Positions 8,538 to 17,922 of a DNA stretch of 64,000 nt are shown here, one piece after another. The stretch lies in contig CBDBHH010000005.1 of the NCBI GenBank assembly GCA_965205535.1, forward strand, positions 3,472,001 to 3,536,000, given 5' to 3'. The number at the start of each line of letters is the position of its first letter. Position 1 is the first letter of the stretch. Source of the DNA: UBA8079 sp965205535 (GTDB taxonomy: Bacteria > Pseudomonadota > Alphaproteobacteria > UBA6615). The translations under genes and the position numbers were made by a program. Below the pieces are notes generated by a model. The model ran no database searches. It had not been told where the DNA came from and worked only from the letters and a program-made list of their open reading frames with translations.

Positions 8538-9929
8538 TTAGCCCTCGCGCCGCCAGGTGGTGCCGCCGGCGCCATCCTCGAGGACGATGCCCTGGGCGGT
8601 GAGTTCGTCGCGGATCTCATCTGCCCGCGCGAAATTCTTGTCGGCGCGCGCGGCGATACGTTCAGCGATCAACGCGTCGATCGCCGCATCGCCGTCGCCC
8701 TGGAACCAGACGTCGGGGTCAGCCTGCAGGAGGCCCAGGAGGCGCCCTCCTGCCTTGAGCGCGCCGGTCGACATCAACACTTCCTCGGGGGACTCCGCAG
8801 CGAACGCGGCGTCTGCCTCCGCATGTAAGCCCGCGATGGCGAGCGGCGTGTTGAGGTCGTCATACACCGCATCCGAGACATTGTTGGGCACCGCGTACGG
8901 ATGGTCGCCTTCGGAAAGACCGGCCTCAGACAGCGCACCCTCGCGCAGCGCGAGCGCCCGATAGAAGCGGTTCAGCTCCTGGCGCGCCTCGCGGACACCA
9001 TCCTTGGTGAAATCAAGCGGCTGGCGGTAGTGAGACTTCAGCAAGGCGAGACGCAGCGCCTCGCCGGGAAACTCGTCGAGCAGATCGGTGACGGTATAGA
9101 AATTGCCCAGGGACTTGGACATCTTCTCGCCTTCGCTCATCAGGTAGCCGTTATGGACCCAGAAACGCGCGAAGCTTTCGTCGGGATGGGCACAACGGGA
9201 CTGGGCGATCTCGTTCTCATGGTGGGGAAATACCAGATCGACGCCGCCGCCATGGATATCGAAGGAACGGCCGAGATGTTCCTCGCTCATGGCCGAACAT
9301 TCCAGGTGCCAGCCCGGGCGGCCCCGGCCCCATGGGCTCTCCCACCCGGGCTGCTCGGCGCTAGAGGGCTTCCACAACACGAAATCCGCCGGATCGCGCT
9401 TGTAGGGTGCGACCTCGACCCGCGCACCGGCGACCATCTCATCCCGGTTGCGGCCCGAAAGCTGCCCGTACGCCGCCATCGCCGGGACGTGGAAAAGCAC
9501 ATGGCCTTCGGCGGCATAGGCATGATCCGAGGCGATGAGTGTCTCCATGAGCGTGATCATCTGCGGGATGTGATCCGTCGCGCGCGGCTCCACATCCGGT
9601 GTCACACAGCCGACTGCCGCCGCGGCGGCATGGAAATTTTCGGTGGTGCGCGTCGTCAGCGCGTCAATGTCTTCGCCATTCTCCGCGGCGCGCTCAATAA
9701 TCTTGTCGTCCACATCGGTGATGTTGCGCACATAGGTGACGTTCGCGTCGCCATACGCATCGCGCAACACCCGGGACAGCACGTCGAACACCACCAGCGG
9801 GCGCGCATTGCCGATATGGATGTCGTCATAGACCGTCGGCCCGCACACATACATGCGCACATTGGCCGCATCGATCGGCTTGAATGGTTCTTTTTGGCGC
9901 GTGTAGGTGTTGTGGAGATGAAGGGTCAT
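8538..9929 (-). CDS. cysS: Cysteinyl-tRNA synthetase
   Basis: It charges tRNA-Cys with cysteine in the cytoplasm. The 463 residues carry the class I synthetase signatures: HIGN at residues 38-41 in the stretch YDDIHIGNARP, the zinc cysteine C29 (MYVCGPTVYDD) and the later zinc site GWHLECSAMS with HHENEIAQS, and the KMSKSLGN loop. The C-terminus (DEIRDELTAQGIVLEDGAGGTTWR) is the usual family ending. It sits directly upstream of cimA. Confidence 0.97.
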   Translation of the reverse strand: MTLHLHNTYTRQKEPFKPIDAANVRMYVCGPTVYDDIHIGNARPLVVFDVLSRVLRDAYGDANVTYVRNITDVDDKIIERAAENGEDIDALTTRTTENFHAAAAAVGCVTPDVEPRATDHIPQMITLMETLIASDHAYAAEGHVLFHVPAMAAYGQLSGRNRDEMVAGARVEVAPYKRDPADFVLWKPSSAEQPGWESPWGRGRPGWHLECSAMSEEHLGRSFDIHGGGVDLVFPHHENEIAQSRCAHPDESFARFWVHNGYLMSEGEKMSKSLGNFYTVTDLLDEFPGEALRLALLKSHYRQPLDFTKDGVREARQELNRFYRALALREGALSEAGLSEGDHPYAVPNNVSDAVYDDLNTPLAIAGLHAEADAAFAAESPEEVLMSTGALKAGGRLLGLLQADPDVWFQGDGDAAIDALIAERIAARADKNFARADEIRDELTAQGIVLEDGAGGTTWRREG

Positions 9930-10110
9930 CTTGAGTTCCCGGAGTTGGATGCGGTGTGCGCACGGATCATCCGCGCGCGGACAGGACCTGTCAGGCGGTA
10001 ATTCGCCCGAACCCGCAGTGGGTGCGGCAGCAACATCGAGGGGAACAAATAATCATCACGCGCGGTGTATACCCCGCCCGGGAAAGCAAAGCAATTCAAA
10101 GGCTTGCCGA

Positions 10111-11775
10111 CTAGGCCTTGCCCCGAAACGCGTTGGTGATCGGGTAGCGACGGTCGCGGCCGAACGAACGGCTGGTCAGCTTCACCCCCGGCGGCGCCTG
10201 GCGGCGCTTGTATTCCGACAGTTCCAGCAGACGCCAGATGCGTTGCACCGTCGCCGGCTCGAAGCCCTTTGCCTCGAGTTCGGCCCCGCCCAGATCTTCC
10301 TCGATCAGGCCGTGCAGGATGGCATCGAGCACCTCGTAGGGTGGGAGGGAATCCTCATCCTTCTGGTCGGGGCGCAGCTCGGCGGACGGCGGCTTGGAAA
10401 TCATCCGTTCGGGGATGACCGCGCCGACCGGGCCCAGGACACCGTCGGGATGATGTTCGTTGCGCCAGTGGCACAGCTTGAACACGTCGGTCTTGTAGAC
10501 ATCCTTGATGACCGAGTACCCACCCGCCATGTCGCCGTAGATCGTGGCATAGCCAACCGACATCTCCGACTTGTTACCCGTGGTCACCAGCATCGCACCG
10601 GTGGTGTTGGAGATCGCCATCAGGGTCAGGCCCCGCGCGCGGCTCTGGATATTCTCCGCCGTGACACCGGCGGCCGGCTCATTAAAGGTCTCGGTCAGCA
10701 TCTCGTCGAAGGCGGACATGGCCGGGCCGATACCCACGCTGTCGTAACGAACACCCAGCTGTTCGGCGAGTTCGCTTGCGTCCACCAGGCTGTCTTCGCT
10801 GGTATAGGGCGACGGCATCATCACGCAATGCACGCGCTCGGCGCCCAACGCGTCGACGGCGACGACCGCCGTGATCCCGGAATCGATGCCACCCGAAAGG
10901 CCGAGCACCACACCGGGGAAACCGTTCTTGTTCACATAGTCGCGCAGGCCCAGCACCATGGCCTGATACAGGCGCTCGCTACCCTCGATCCATTCGGCCA
11001 CATTGTCGGACGTGCAGGTCCAGCCGTCCGGCGTGCGGGTCCATTCTGTCAGGGTCAGATCCTCGGCGAACTGCTTCGAGGCCGCGACCATCCGCCGGTC
11101 CGCACCGAGCACAAAGGAGCCGCCGTCGAAGACGAGCTCATCCTGTCCGCCGACCTGGTTCACATAGATCAGCGGCAGCTCGGTCTCGGTCACCCGCGCC
11201 ACGGCAAAATTCATCCGCACATCGACCTTGTCGCGCTCGTAGGGGCTGCCGTTGATCACCACGAGGATTTCCGCGCCCGATTCCATCAGGGTCTCGCAGA
11301 CATCAGGCGTCCACATATCCTCACAGACCGCGAGGCCCAGGCGCACGCCGCGGAAATTTACCGGCCCCGGCAGCTCGCCCGCCTTGAAGATGCGTTTCTC
11401 GTCGAAGACGCCGTAATTCGGCAGATCCCACTTGTAGCGGACGGTCTGAACCTTGCCGTCGTCGATCACGATCGCAGCGTTGTAGCGATTGTCATCATCG
11501 TCGAACCAGGGTGCCCCCACGATCAGGCCGGGACCGCCGTCGGCGGTTTCCGCCGCAAGGGTTTCGACGGCATCCATGGCCGCGCGTACAAATGCATTCT
11601 TCAGGATCAGGTCTTCCGGCGGGTATCCGGTGACGCACAATTCGGTGCCGATCACCAGATCCGCACCCTCGCCGGTCGCGGTCTGGCGCGCGGCACGAAT
11701 CTTGTCCATGTTGCCGGCAATATCGCCGACGACCGGATTGAGCTGCGCCAGGGAAATTTTCAAACTGTCGGTCAT
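10111..11775 (-). CDS. nadE: Glutamine-dependent NAD+ synthetase
   Basis: It amidates nicotinic acid adenine dinucleotide to NAD+ using glutamine-derived ammonia. The 554-residue protein has two domains. The N-terminal nitrilase-type glutaminase (about 1-260) has the conserved lysine region (RYKWDLPNYGVFDEKR) and the catalytic cysteine in GLAVCEDMW. The C-terminal synthetase (about 275-554) has the ATP-pyrophosphatase loop LSGGIDSGITAVVA and later TTGNKSEMSVGYATIYGDM. It lies just downstream of pncB, so the two late steps of NAD salvage are paired. 181 bases without a gene separate it from cysS. Confidence 0.96.
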   Translation of the reverse strand: MTDSLKISLAQLNPVVGDIAGNMDKIRAARQTATGEGADLVIGTELCVTGYPPEDLILKNAFVRAAMDAVETLAAETADGGPGLIVGAPWFDDDDNRYNAAIVIDDGKVQTVRYKWDLPNYGVFDEKRIFKAGELPGPVNFRGVRLGLAVCEDMWTPDVCETLMESGAEILVVINGSPYERDKVDVRMNFAVARVTETELPLIYVNQVGGQDELVFDGGSFVLGADRRMVAASKQFAEDLTLTEWTRTPDGWTCTSDNVAEWIEGSERLYQAMVLGLRDYVNKNGFPGVVLGLSGGIDSGITAVVAVDALGAERVHCVMMPSPYTSEDSLVDASELAEQLGVRYDSVGIGPAMSAFDEMLTETFNEPAAGVTAENIQSRARGLTLMAISNTTGAMLVTTGNKSEMSVGYATIYGDMAGGYSVIKDVYKTDVFKLCHWRNEHHPDGVLGPVGAVIPERMISKPPSAELRPDQKDEDSLPPYEVLDAILHGLIEEDLGGAELEAKGFEPATVQRIWRLLELSEYKRRQAPPGVKLTSRSFGRDRRYPITNAFRGKA

Positions 11776-11865
11776 GATCGTGAGCCGGGACGGGGTGAAA
11801 CGCGGCGGACGGTATGCACCGCACCAGGATGTGTCAACGCGCTGAACATGAGATCCCCGGAGGCT

Positions 11866-13062
11866 CTATCGGCGCAGCAGGAACTCGCGGCCGACCTTGA
11901 CCCGCTTGGTGCCGCCATATTCGACAATATCCGAGGTGGCATAGGTTTCCTGCCAGTCGCCGGGCAGGAAGGAACCGGTCCCGATCGCATCGATCGGCAC
12001 GTCGGCAGCCGCCATCACCTTGCATTTCTCCGGCCCGAAGCCGGACGATGCAACGATCTTGGCGCCCTCGAAACCACCCTCGTCGAGCCGCTCGCGCAGA
12101 TGCCAGATCGCTGCGGCCGACACACCGCCACCGATCAGGTGACGCAGTTCACCCTCGGTGCGGTAACCACGGATCGCGTCCGGCGCATGGCGCTCGAGCA
12201 CAGCGTAGCTCTGTGACGGGTCGATGCCCTCGATATAGCGCCCGCCCGGCGTGTCGAGACGCACGGACAACCGGCCCGCGCGCACCAGGTCGGGAAAACG
12301 CCGGCACACCTCGAGGCTGTCGGTCACTTCGCGCCCGAAATAATCGACGAGAACCGTCAGTGGCTCATCGGGATGGGTCTCCTGGAACATTTCCGCCGCA
12401 CGTACCGTCGAACCGGCATAGCCGATCAACGCGTGGGGCATGGTTCCCAGCCCGCGCGTCTGACCGAAGAAATGCGCCGTCGCATCCGTCGCATTGCCAA
12501 CGAACCCGATGGCACCCACCTTGCGGTTCGCCCGGCCCGACCCGACGGAGGCGGCATAGGCCATCATCTCGGCCATGTCGGGGCCCGTGCAGTGGCGGGC
12601 ATCGAAGGCCATGAAGGAGACATTCGGCAGATCGACACACATGGCCGCGGCGTTGTAGGCGGCGACACAGGCCGCACCCAGTTTCTGCAGATACAACGTC
12701 TCCAGATCGACCAGATCGTGGAACGAGCCGGAAATATAGAGCAGCGGCTCGCCCGCACCGACCCAACGGCCCTCGTCGAACCGCAGGTCGATTTCGAAGC
12801 TGGCGTTTCGCGCCTCGGCGACGGCGTTGAGCCAGTCGAGCGCCAGGCGCGGCGCGGAAATCACCGGGCGACGCATGAAAACGGCATAGGTGACCTTGGT
12901 ATCGCCGAACTTGCCGACAATCGCCCGCGTCTTATTGAAATAGGTATCGGTGAGACCTGTTATCTCGTCGATGCGCGGATGTGGTTTCACATCCGTCGCC
13001 GGCTCGACATTTCGGGTCGGCGTATCACTGGATTTCGCGTCACTGGACTTTACGGTGCCCAT
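11866..13062 (-). CDS. pncB: Nicotinate phosphoribosyltransferase
   Basis: It joins nicotinate to phosphoribosyl pyrophosphate in the NAD salvage pathway. The protein (398 residues) starts with about 25 polar residues rich in Ser, Asp and Thr, then the enzyme body: ITGLTDTYFNKTRAI, FEIDLRFDEGRWVGAGEPLLYISG, and DARHCTGPDMAEMMAYA. The phosphate-binding region is SSGFGPEKCKVM, followed by DAIGTGSFLP. The enzyme is of the shorter alphaproteobacterial form. The start codon follows GGGGACGAT. nadE is 90 bases downstream. Confidence 0.9.
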   Translation of the reverse strand: MGTVKSSDAKSSDTPTRNVEPATDVKPHPRIDEITGLTDTYFNKTRAIVGKFGDTKVTYAVFMRRPVISAPRLALDWLNAVAEARNASFEIDLRFDEGRWVGAGEPLLYISGSFHDLVDLETLYLQKLGAACVAAYNAAAMCVDLPNVSFMAFDARHCTGPDMAEMMAYAASVGSGRANRKVGAIGFVGNATDATAHFFGQTRGLGTMPHALIGYAGSTVRAAEMFQETHPDEPLTVLVDYFGREVTDSLEVCRRFPDLVRAGRLSVRLDTPGGRYIEGIDPSQSYAVLERHAPDAIRGYRTEGELRHLIGGGVSAAAIWHLRERLDEGGFEGAKIVASSGFGPEKCKVMAAADVPIDAIGTGSFLPGDWQETYATSDIVEYGGTKRVKVGREFLLRR

Positions 13063-13161
13063 ATCGTCCCCGCTGTTCGTCCCCGTATGTCAGGGAAGCA
13101 GTTTGGCGCGTGTCGGCGAATTGCGAAAGCCCGCGATTAGACGCCCGCCAAATATTGTCGC

Positions 13162-14556
13162 CTAGCTGGCCGCCGCCACACGGTCCGCATTCTCCGCCGC
13201 CGTCAGATCGCGCTGGCGCTTCAGCCGTTCGGCGATCTGGAAGGCCAGTTCAATCGACTGGCTGGCGTTGAGACGCGGGTCGCAATGGGTGTGATACCGG
13301 TCGCTCAGGCCTTCTTCGGTGATTTCCTGGGCGCCGCCGATGCATTCGGTCACGTCCTGGCCGGTCATCTCGAAATGCACGCCACCGGCATGGGTCCCCT
13401 CGGCGCGATGCACCGAGAAGAAGGTGTCCACCTCCGACAGGATCGCATCGAAGGCGCGGGTCTTGTAGCCGCTCGACGACGATACTGTGTTGCCATGCAT
13501 CGGGTCACAGGACCACACGACATTCTTGCCTTCGCTCGCCACCGCGCGCACGAGACCGGGCAGATGTTCTTCGGCCTTCTCCGCACCCATCCGGCAGATC
13601 AGGGTTAGCCGGCCGGGGTCATTCTCCGGGTTCAGGATGTCGGTGAGCCGCAGCAGATCGTCGATGTCGATCGACGGACCGCATTTCAGGCCCAGCGGAT
13701 TCTCGACGCCGGAGAGATACTCGACATGCGCACCGTCGGGCTGGCGCGTCCGGTCGCCGATCCACAGCATGTGCGCCGAGGTGTCGTACCATTTGCCGGT
13801 CAGGCTATCCTGGCGGGTCAACGCCTGCTCATAGACCAGCAGCAGTGCCTCATGGCTCGTGTAGAAATCCGTCTCGGCCATCTGCGGGACATTGTCGCTG
13901 GTCAGACCGCAGGCGGCCATGAACGCAAGCGTCTCGTCGATCCGGGCACCGAGTTCCTCGAACTTCGCACCCTGGGGGCTCGACTTCACGAAATCCAGGT
14001 TCCAGCGATGCACCTGGTTCAGATCCGCAAACCCGCCCTGGGCGAACGCACGCAGGAGGTTCAGGGTCGACGCCGCCTGGTTGTAGGCGCGCAGCATACG
14101 CTCGGGATCGGGCTCGCGCGTCTCCGCGCTGAACGTCATGTCGTTGATGATGTCGCCGCGATAGCTCGGCAGGGTAACGCCGTCGACTTCTTCGGTGGTG
14201 GACGAACGTGGTTTGGCGAACTGGCCGGCCATGCGCCCGACCTTCACGACCGGGCAGGCCGCGCCATAGGTGAGCACGATCGCCATCTGCAACAGCACCT
14301 TGAAGGTGTCGCGGATGTTGTCGGCATGGAATTCGGCAAAGCTTTCCGCACAGTCGCCGCCCTGGAGCAGAAATGCCTGCCCCTCGGCCACCTTGCCCAG
14401 CTGCGCACGCAGCGCACGGGCCTCGCCGGCAAATACCAGCGGGGGCTGTTTGCGAAGGGATTCCTCGACTTGGGCCAACGCTTCCGCATCCCCGTATTCG
14501 GGGACCTGCAGAATATCGCGGCTACGCCAGCTTTCGGGCTGCCAGTTTTTCGACAT
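13162..14556 (-). CDS. Class II (plant-type) DAHP synthase
   Basis: It condenses phosphoenolpyruvate and erythrose 4-phosphate to DAHP, the first step of the shikimate pathway. The 464 residues match class II enzymes (as in plants and Mycobacterium): NWQPESWRSRDILQVPEY at the start, LLQGGDCAESFAEF with the metal cysteine, KVGRMAGQFAKPRS, and DPMHGNTVSSSSGYKTR, then HAGGVHFEMTGQDVTECIGG. No regulatory extension is visible. The ATG at 14556 gives the normal N-terminus. An upstream in-frame start would add 22 Arg-rich residues with no homologous features. Confidence 0.95.
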   Translation of the reverse strand: MSKNWQPESWRSRDILQVPEYGDAEALAQVEESLRKQPPLVFAGEARALRAQLGKVAEGQAFLLQGGDCAESFAEFHADNIRDTFKVLLQMAIVLTYGAACPVVKVGRMAGQFAKPRSSTTEEVDGVTLPSYRGDIINDMTFSAETREPDPERMLRAYNQAASTLNLLRAFAQGGFADLNQVHRWNLDFVKSSPQGAKFEELGARIDETLAFMAACGLTSDNVPQMAETDFYTSHEALLLVYEQALTRQDSLTGKWYDTSAHMLWIGDRTRQPDGAHVEYLSGVENPLGLKCGPSIDIDDLLRLTDILNPENDPGRLTLICRMGAEKAEEHLPGLVRAVASEGKNVVWSCDPMHGNTVSSSSGYKTRAFDAILSEVDTFFSVHRAEGTHAGGVHFEMTGQDVTECIGGAQEITEEGLSDRYHTHCDPRLNASQSIELAFQIAERLKRQRDLTAAENADRVAAAS

Positions 14557-14723
14557 TTCGCTATCCGGCCCGGCGCCGTGAAACGTCCGGTCCGTCCATC
14601 TTCTTGTTCTACCAGGTCGCACTATCGCGCGGGGCCATGCCTATAGGCCGTCAGGCGCACGAAGGCCAGCAAAAACCGCACGAATTCAACGCGCTACCCA
14701 CGCGCCACCTGCCGGTGTGCCGC

Positions 14724-16088
14724 CTATTCGGCCGCCTCGGCCACCGGCTCGCGCATGGTGACGAATTCCTCGGCCGACGTCGGGTGGATGCCGATTGTTG
14801 AATCGAACACCGCCTTGGTCGCGCCCGCCTTCAGGGCGATACCGATGCCCTGGACGATTTCACCGGAATCGGGACCCACCATATGCACCCCGACGACCAG
14901 GTCGCTCTTCTTGTCGACGATCATCTTCATGAGGGTCTGTTCGGCGCGGCCCGAGAGCGTGTTCTTGAGCGCCCGGAAGCTGCTTCGGAAAATCGACACG
15001 TCGCCATACTCGGCGCGGGCCTCGGCCTCGGTCAGACCAACCGTGCCGATCGGCGGCTGGCTGAACACGGCGGTCGGGATGTTGTCGTAGTTCACCGTCG
15101 TCGGCGTGTCGTTGTAGAGCGTCTTGGCCAGCGCGATCCCCTCGGCCAGCGCCACCGGCGTGAGCTGGAACCGGTCGATGATATCGCCGATCGCATAGAT
15201 CGACGGGACGGAGGTCTGGAAATGATCGTCCACGACAACCGCGCCGTTTTCCTTGAGTTCGACGCCGGCTTCTTCGAGGCCGAGCCCCGTCACCTTGGGT
15301 TTCCGGCCAATGGCCGACATCACGCAATCGGTGTCGATCGCGCTGCCGTCTGACAGATGCACGCGATAGCCCGCATCCGTCTTCTCGACCTTTTCGAACG
15401 TCGTCTGGAACTTCAGGTTGATACCCTGGGCTTCCATCTCCGCCTTGAGATGGGCGCGGATATCGTCATCGAAACCGCGCATGAACATCTCGCCGCGATA
15501 GACCAGCGTCACCTCGGCACCCAGGCCATTGAAGATGCAGGCGAACTCGACGGCGATATAGCCGCCGCCCTCGATCACCACGTGCTGCGGAAATTCGTCG
15601 AGATAGAAGGCCTCGTTCGAGGTGATGACATGCTCACCGCCCTCATAGGACTGATCCGTCGGCCAGCTACCGGCGGCCACCAGAATGCGCTCGGCGGTAT
15701 AGGTCTCGTCGCCGACGGCCACGGTGTGGGCATCGACGACCGTCGCGCGACCGTTGATCACGGTGCACCCGGAATTCTCGAGCAGCCGCTGGTAGATGCC
15801 GTTGAGCCGCGAGATTTCCTTGTCCTTGTTCTCGATCAGCGTGCGCCAGTTGTGGGCGCGCGGGCCGACGGTCCAGCCAAAACCTGCTGCGTCCTCGAAA
15901 TCCTCATGGTAGTGCGCGGCATAGACGAAGAGTTTCTTCGGGATACAGCCAACATTCACGCACGTGCCACCCATGTGCAGGTCTTCCGCGACCGCCACGC
16001 TCGCGCCGAAACCGGCCGAGAACCGGGCCGCACGGACGCCGCCGGAACCGGCACCAATGACAAACAGATCGTAATCGAAATCGCTCAC
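14724..16088 (-). CDS. gor: Glutathione-disulfide reductase
   Basis: It reduces oxidised glutathione with NADPH and FAD in the cytoplasm. The protein (454 residues from the GTG at 16088, preceded by AGAGAGAAG) begins FDYDLFVIGAGSGGVRAARF, the FAD-binding fold. The redox disulfide motif follows as CVNVGCIPKK near residue 43. The second nucleotide-binding fold is VIEGGGYIAVEFA, and the dimer domain near the C-terminus has GIHPTSAEEFVTM with the active-site histidine. The motif IGIHPT and the CVNVGC spacing separate it from lipoamide and mercuric reductases. Confidence 0.94.
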   Translation of the reverse strand: MSDFDYDLFVIGAGSGGVRAARFSAGFGASVAVAEDLHMGGTCVNVGCIPKKLFVYAAHYHEDFEDAAGFGWTVGPRAHNWRTLIENKDKEISRLNGIYQRLLENSGCTVINGRATVVDAHTVAVGDETYTAERILVAAGSWPTDQSYEGGEHVITSNEAFYLDEFPQHVVIEGGGYIAVEFACIFNGLGAEVTLVYRGEMFMRGFDDDIRAHLKAEMEAQGINLKFQTTFEKVEKTDAGYRVHLSDGSAIDTDCVMSAIGRKPKVTGLGLEEAGVELKENGAVVVDDHFQTSVPSIYAIGDIIDRFQLTPVALAEGIALAKTLYNDTPTTVNYDNIPTAVFSQPPIGTVGLTEAEARAEYGDVSIFRSSFRALKNTLSGRAEQTLMKMIVDKKSDLVVGVHMVGPDSGEIVQGIGIALKAGATKAVFDSTIGIHPTSAEEFVTMREPVAEAAE

Positions 16089-16254
16089 GGGGCTTCTCTC
16101 TCTGCGTTGTACCTGGACGTTACTTAGCGCGCAGACGCGCAAAAGCAAACGCCCGAACGGTCACATCAGTTTGCGCCAACCGGCGGAAGGACTACGATCG
16201 CCAGCCATTTGCCGTTCAGCCGAACGGCATCTATCTCCGCCAGGAATCCACCAC

Positions 16255-17070
16255 GTGACAGAGATCATCGTTATTTACCTCGCCGCGGGCGTGTTCTCCG
16301 GCTTCGTGTCGGGGCTGTTCGGGGTCGGCGGGGCCTTCGCGCTGGCACCGGCCCTGATCATCACGCTGACGATCCAGGGCGTGGCCGACGTCCACATCAT
16401 GCACATGACGATCGCCACCTCGCTCGCGACCCAGGTCGTCACTGCGATCCTGACCACCGTCCTGCGTCACAGGGCGGGTGATCTCCTGTTGCCGCTGGTC
16501 TGGCGGCTGGCACCCTTCGTAGCCGTCGGTGCGCTGATCGGGGCGGCCATCGGCGACGCGCTGCCGGGCATCGTACTCAAGCTCATGTTCATCGGGTTCG
16601 TCGCGATCTCGATTGCCCGCGCGCTGATCATGCAACACCGTCGGATCGCGGCCGGCGCCGGCCGCGACGCGTCGGTTGCACGCGGTCCCGCCGTCTTGTT
16701 CTTCGCCATTTTGTCTGGCGCGTCGGGTGGCGTGCTCGGGCCCGGACCCGCGATCCTGCTGGCTCCGCAGTTGCGCCGCCTCAACTTCGCGATGCCCGTG
16801 ATCGCGGCAGCGAACGCGACGCTCGCCGGGCTGGTGGGCATCATGGCCGCCGGGGGCTACATCGTCGGCGGGTTCAACGAAATCGGCCTGCCCGCACACA
16901 GCCTCGGTTATCTCTACCTGCCGGGATTCGCGGCGCTGACCCTGGGCGCACTGGCTGGTTCTCCGATCGGCATCCGGTTTTCCCACCGGGTCCGGGACCG
17001 CACCCAGGCATGGCTGTTCATCGGTTACTTGTCGGCCGTGCTGATCATCATGATCTCCCACACGGTCTGA
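16255..17070 (+). CDS. TauE/SafE sulfite exporter-family protein, paralogue 1 of 3
   Basis: An integral membrane protein of 271 residues with about eight hydrophobic segments in two repeats, of the TauE/SafE (DUF81) family linked to export of sulfite and related organosulfur anions. The first repeat contains SGLFGVGGAFALAP and the second GPGPAILLAPQL, the family's repeated Gly-rich loops. It starts at GTG 16255, preceded by CCAGGAATC. An in-frame upstream ATG at 16171 adds residues with no family character. It is divergent from gor, and two paralogues follow on the same strand. Confidence 0.88.
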   Translation: MTEIIVIYLAAGVFSGFVSGLFGVGGAFALAPALIITLTIQGVADVHIMHMTIATSLATQVVTAILTTVLRHRAGDLLLPLVWRLAPFVAVGALIGAAIGDALPGIVLKLMFIGFVAISIARALIMQHRRIAAGAGRDASVARGPAVLFFAILSGASGGVLGPGPAILLAPQLRRLNFAMPVIAAANATLAGLVGIMAAGGYIVGGFNEIGLPAHSLGYLYLPGFAALTLGALAGSPIGIRFSHRVRDRTQAWLFIGYLSAVLIIMISHTV

Positions 17071-17077
17071 TCGGCGT

Positions 17078-17899
17078 ATGCTGTACGAGATCATCCTCAT
17101 CTATGTGGCATCGGGTGTGTTTGCCGGCGTGGTTGCCGCCATGTTCGGTGTGGGTGGCGGGTTTGCCGTGGCGCCACTTCTGCTCATCGCACTGACCTTC
17201 CAGGACATCGGCGGCGATCGCACGATGCATCTGACCGTCGGTACAACCCAGGCCGTCATCTTCATCACGGCGAGTTTCAGCGCGGTCCTGCGCTGGCGGG
17301 CCGGTGACACGAACTGGTGGCTCGTCACGCGATTTTTTCCGTTGGTTGCCATCGGTGCGGTTGTCGGCGCCACCCTGGGCGACGCCATGCCCGGCACGCT
17401 GCTCAAGGCGATCTTCATTTTCTTCATCGCCGCCACCATCCTGCGGGGGCTGTTCTCCAAGCGGATCGACAATCTCCAGAGCGGCCGCGACCTGACCGGG
17501 GTGCGCGGCCCGGAATACTGGATTTCGGGCAGTCTCGCAGGCCTGCTCGGTTCGCTGATGGGGCCCGGGCCTGCCGTTCTGGTCGCGCCTTTCCTGCGGA
17601 AGCTGAAATTCTCCATGGCGTCGACCGTGGCCACCTGTTCGACGCTGGCGGCCTGCCTCGGGCTGTTCGCGGGCGGTGCCTACATCATCGGCGGGTTCAA
17701 CGAGCCGGACCTGCCCGCCTGGAGTTTCGGTTACGTGTACCTGCCGGCATTTATGGGCCTCTCCGCCGGGGGCCTGACCGGCGCACCTCTTGGCCTGTTC
17801 CTTTCCCGACGCCTGGATGATCATCTGCAGTCTCGCCTGTATCTGGTCTATCTTGCTGGCGTGCTCGTCGTCATGCTGCTGCATGGCCGCACCGGCTGA
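17078..17899 (+). CDS. TauE/SafE family protein, paralogue 2 of 3
   Basis: This 273-residue membrane protein starts seven bases after paralogue 1 and shares its architecture: MLYEIILIYVASGVFAG, then AAMFGVGGGFAVAP, and the second-half loop GSLMGPGPAVLVAP. It also shares the block GGFNEPDLPAWSFGYVYLP with the corresponding regions of the other two. The close spacing implies one transcript. The substrate is unknown; duplicated genes may form a hetero-oligomer or serve different anions. Confidence 0.88.
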   Translation: MLYEIILIYVASGVFAGVVAAMFGVGGGFAVAPLLLIALTFQDIGGDRTMHLTVGTTQAVIFITASFSAVLRWRAGDTNWWLVTRFFPLVAIGAVVGATLGDAMPGTLLKAIFIFFIAATILRGLFSKRIDNLQSGRDLTGVRGPEYWISGSLAGLLGSLMGPGPAVLVAPFLRKLKFSMASTVATCSTLAACLGLFAGGAYIIGGFNEPDLPAWSFGYVYLPAFMGLSAGGLTGAPLGLFLSRRLDDHLQSRLYLVYLAGVLVVMLLHGRTG

Positions 17900-17922
17900 G
17901 CGAGCGCCCTGGGGGAATCCGC

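Noticed and set aside
9931..12216. 761-codon plus-strand frame over nadE and pncB
   Set aside because: It is antisense to two clear enzymes, is His/Arg/Gly-rich with no domain, and results from G+C-rich codon bias.
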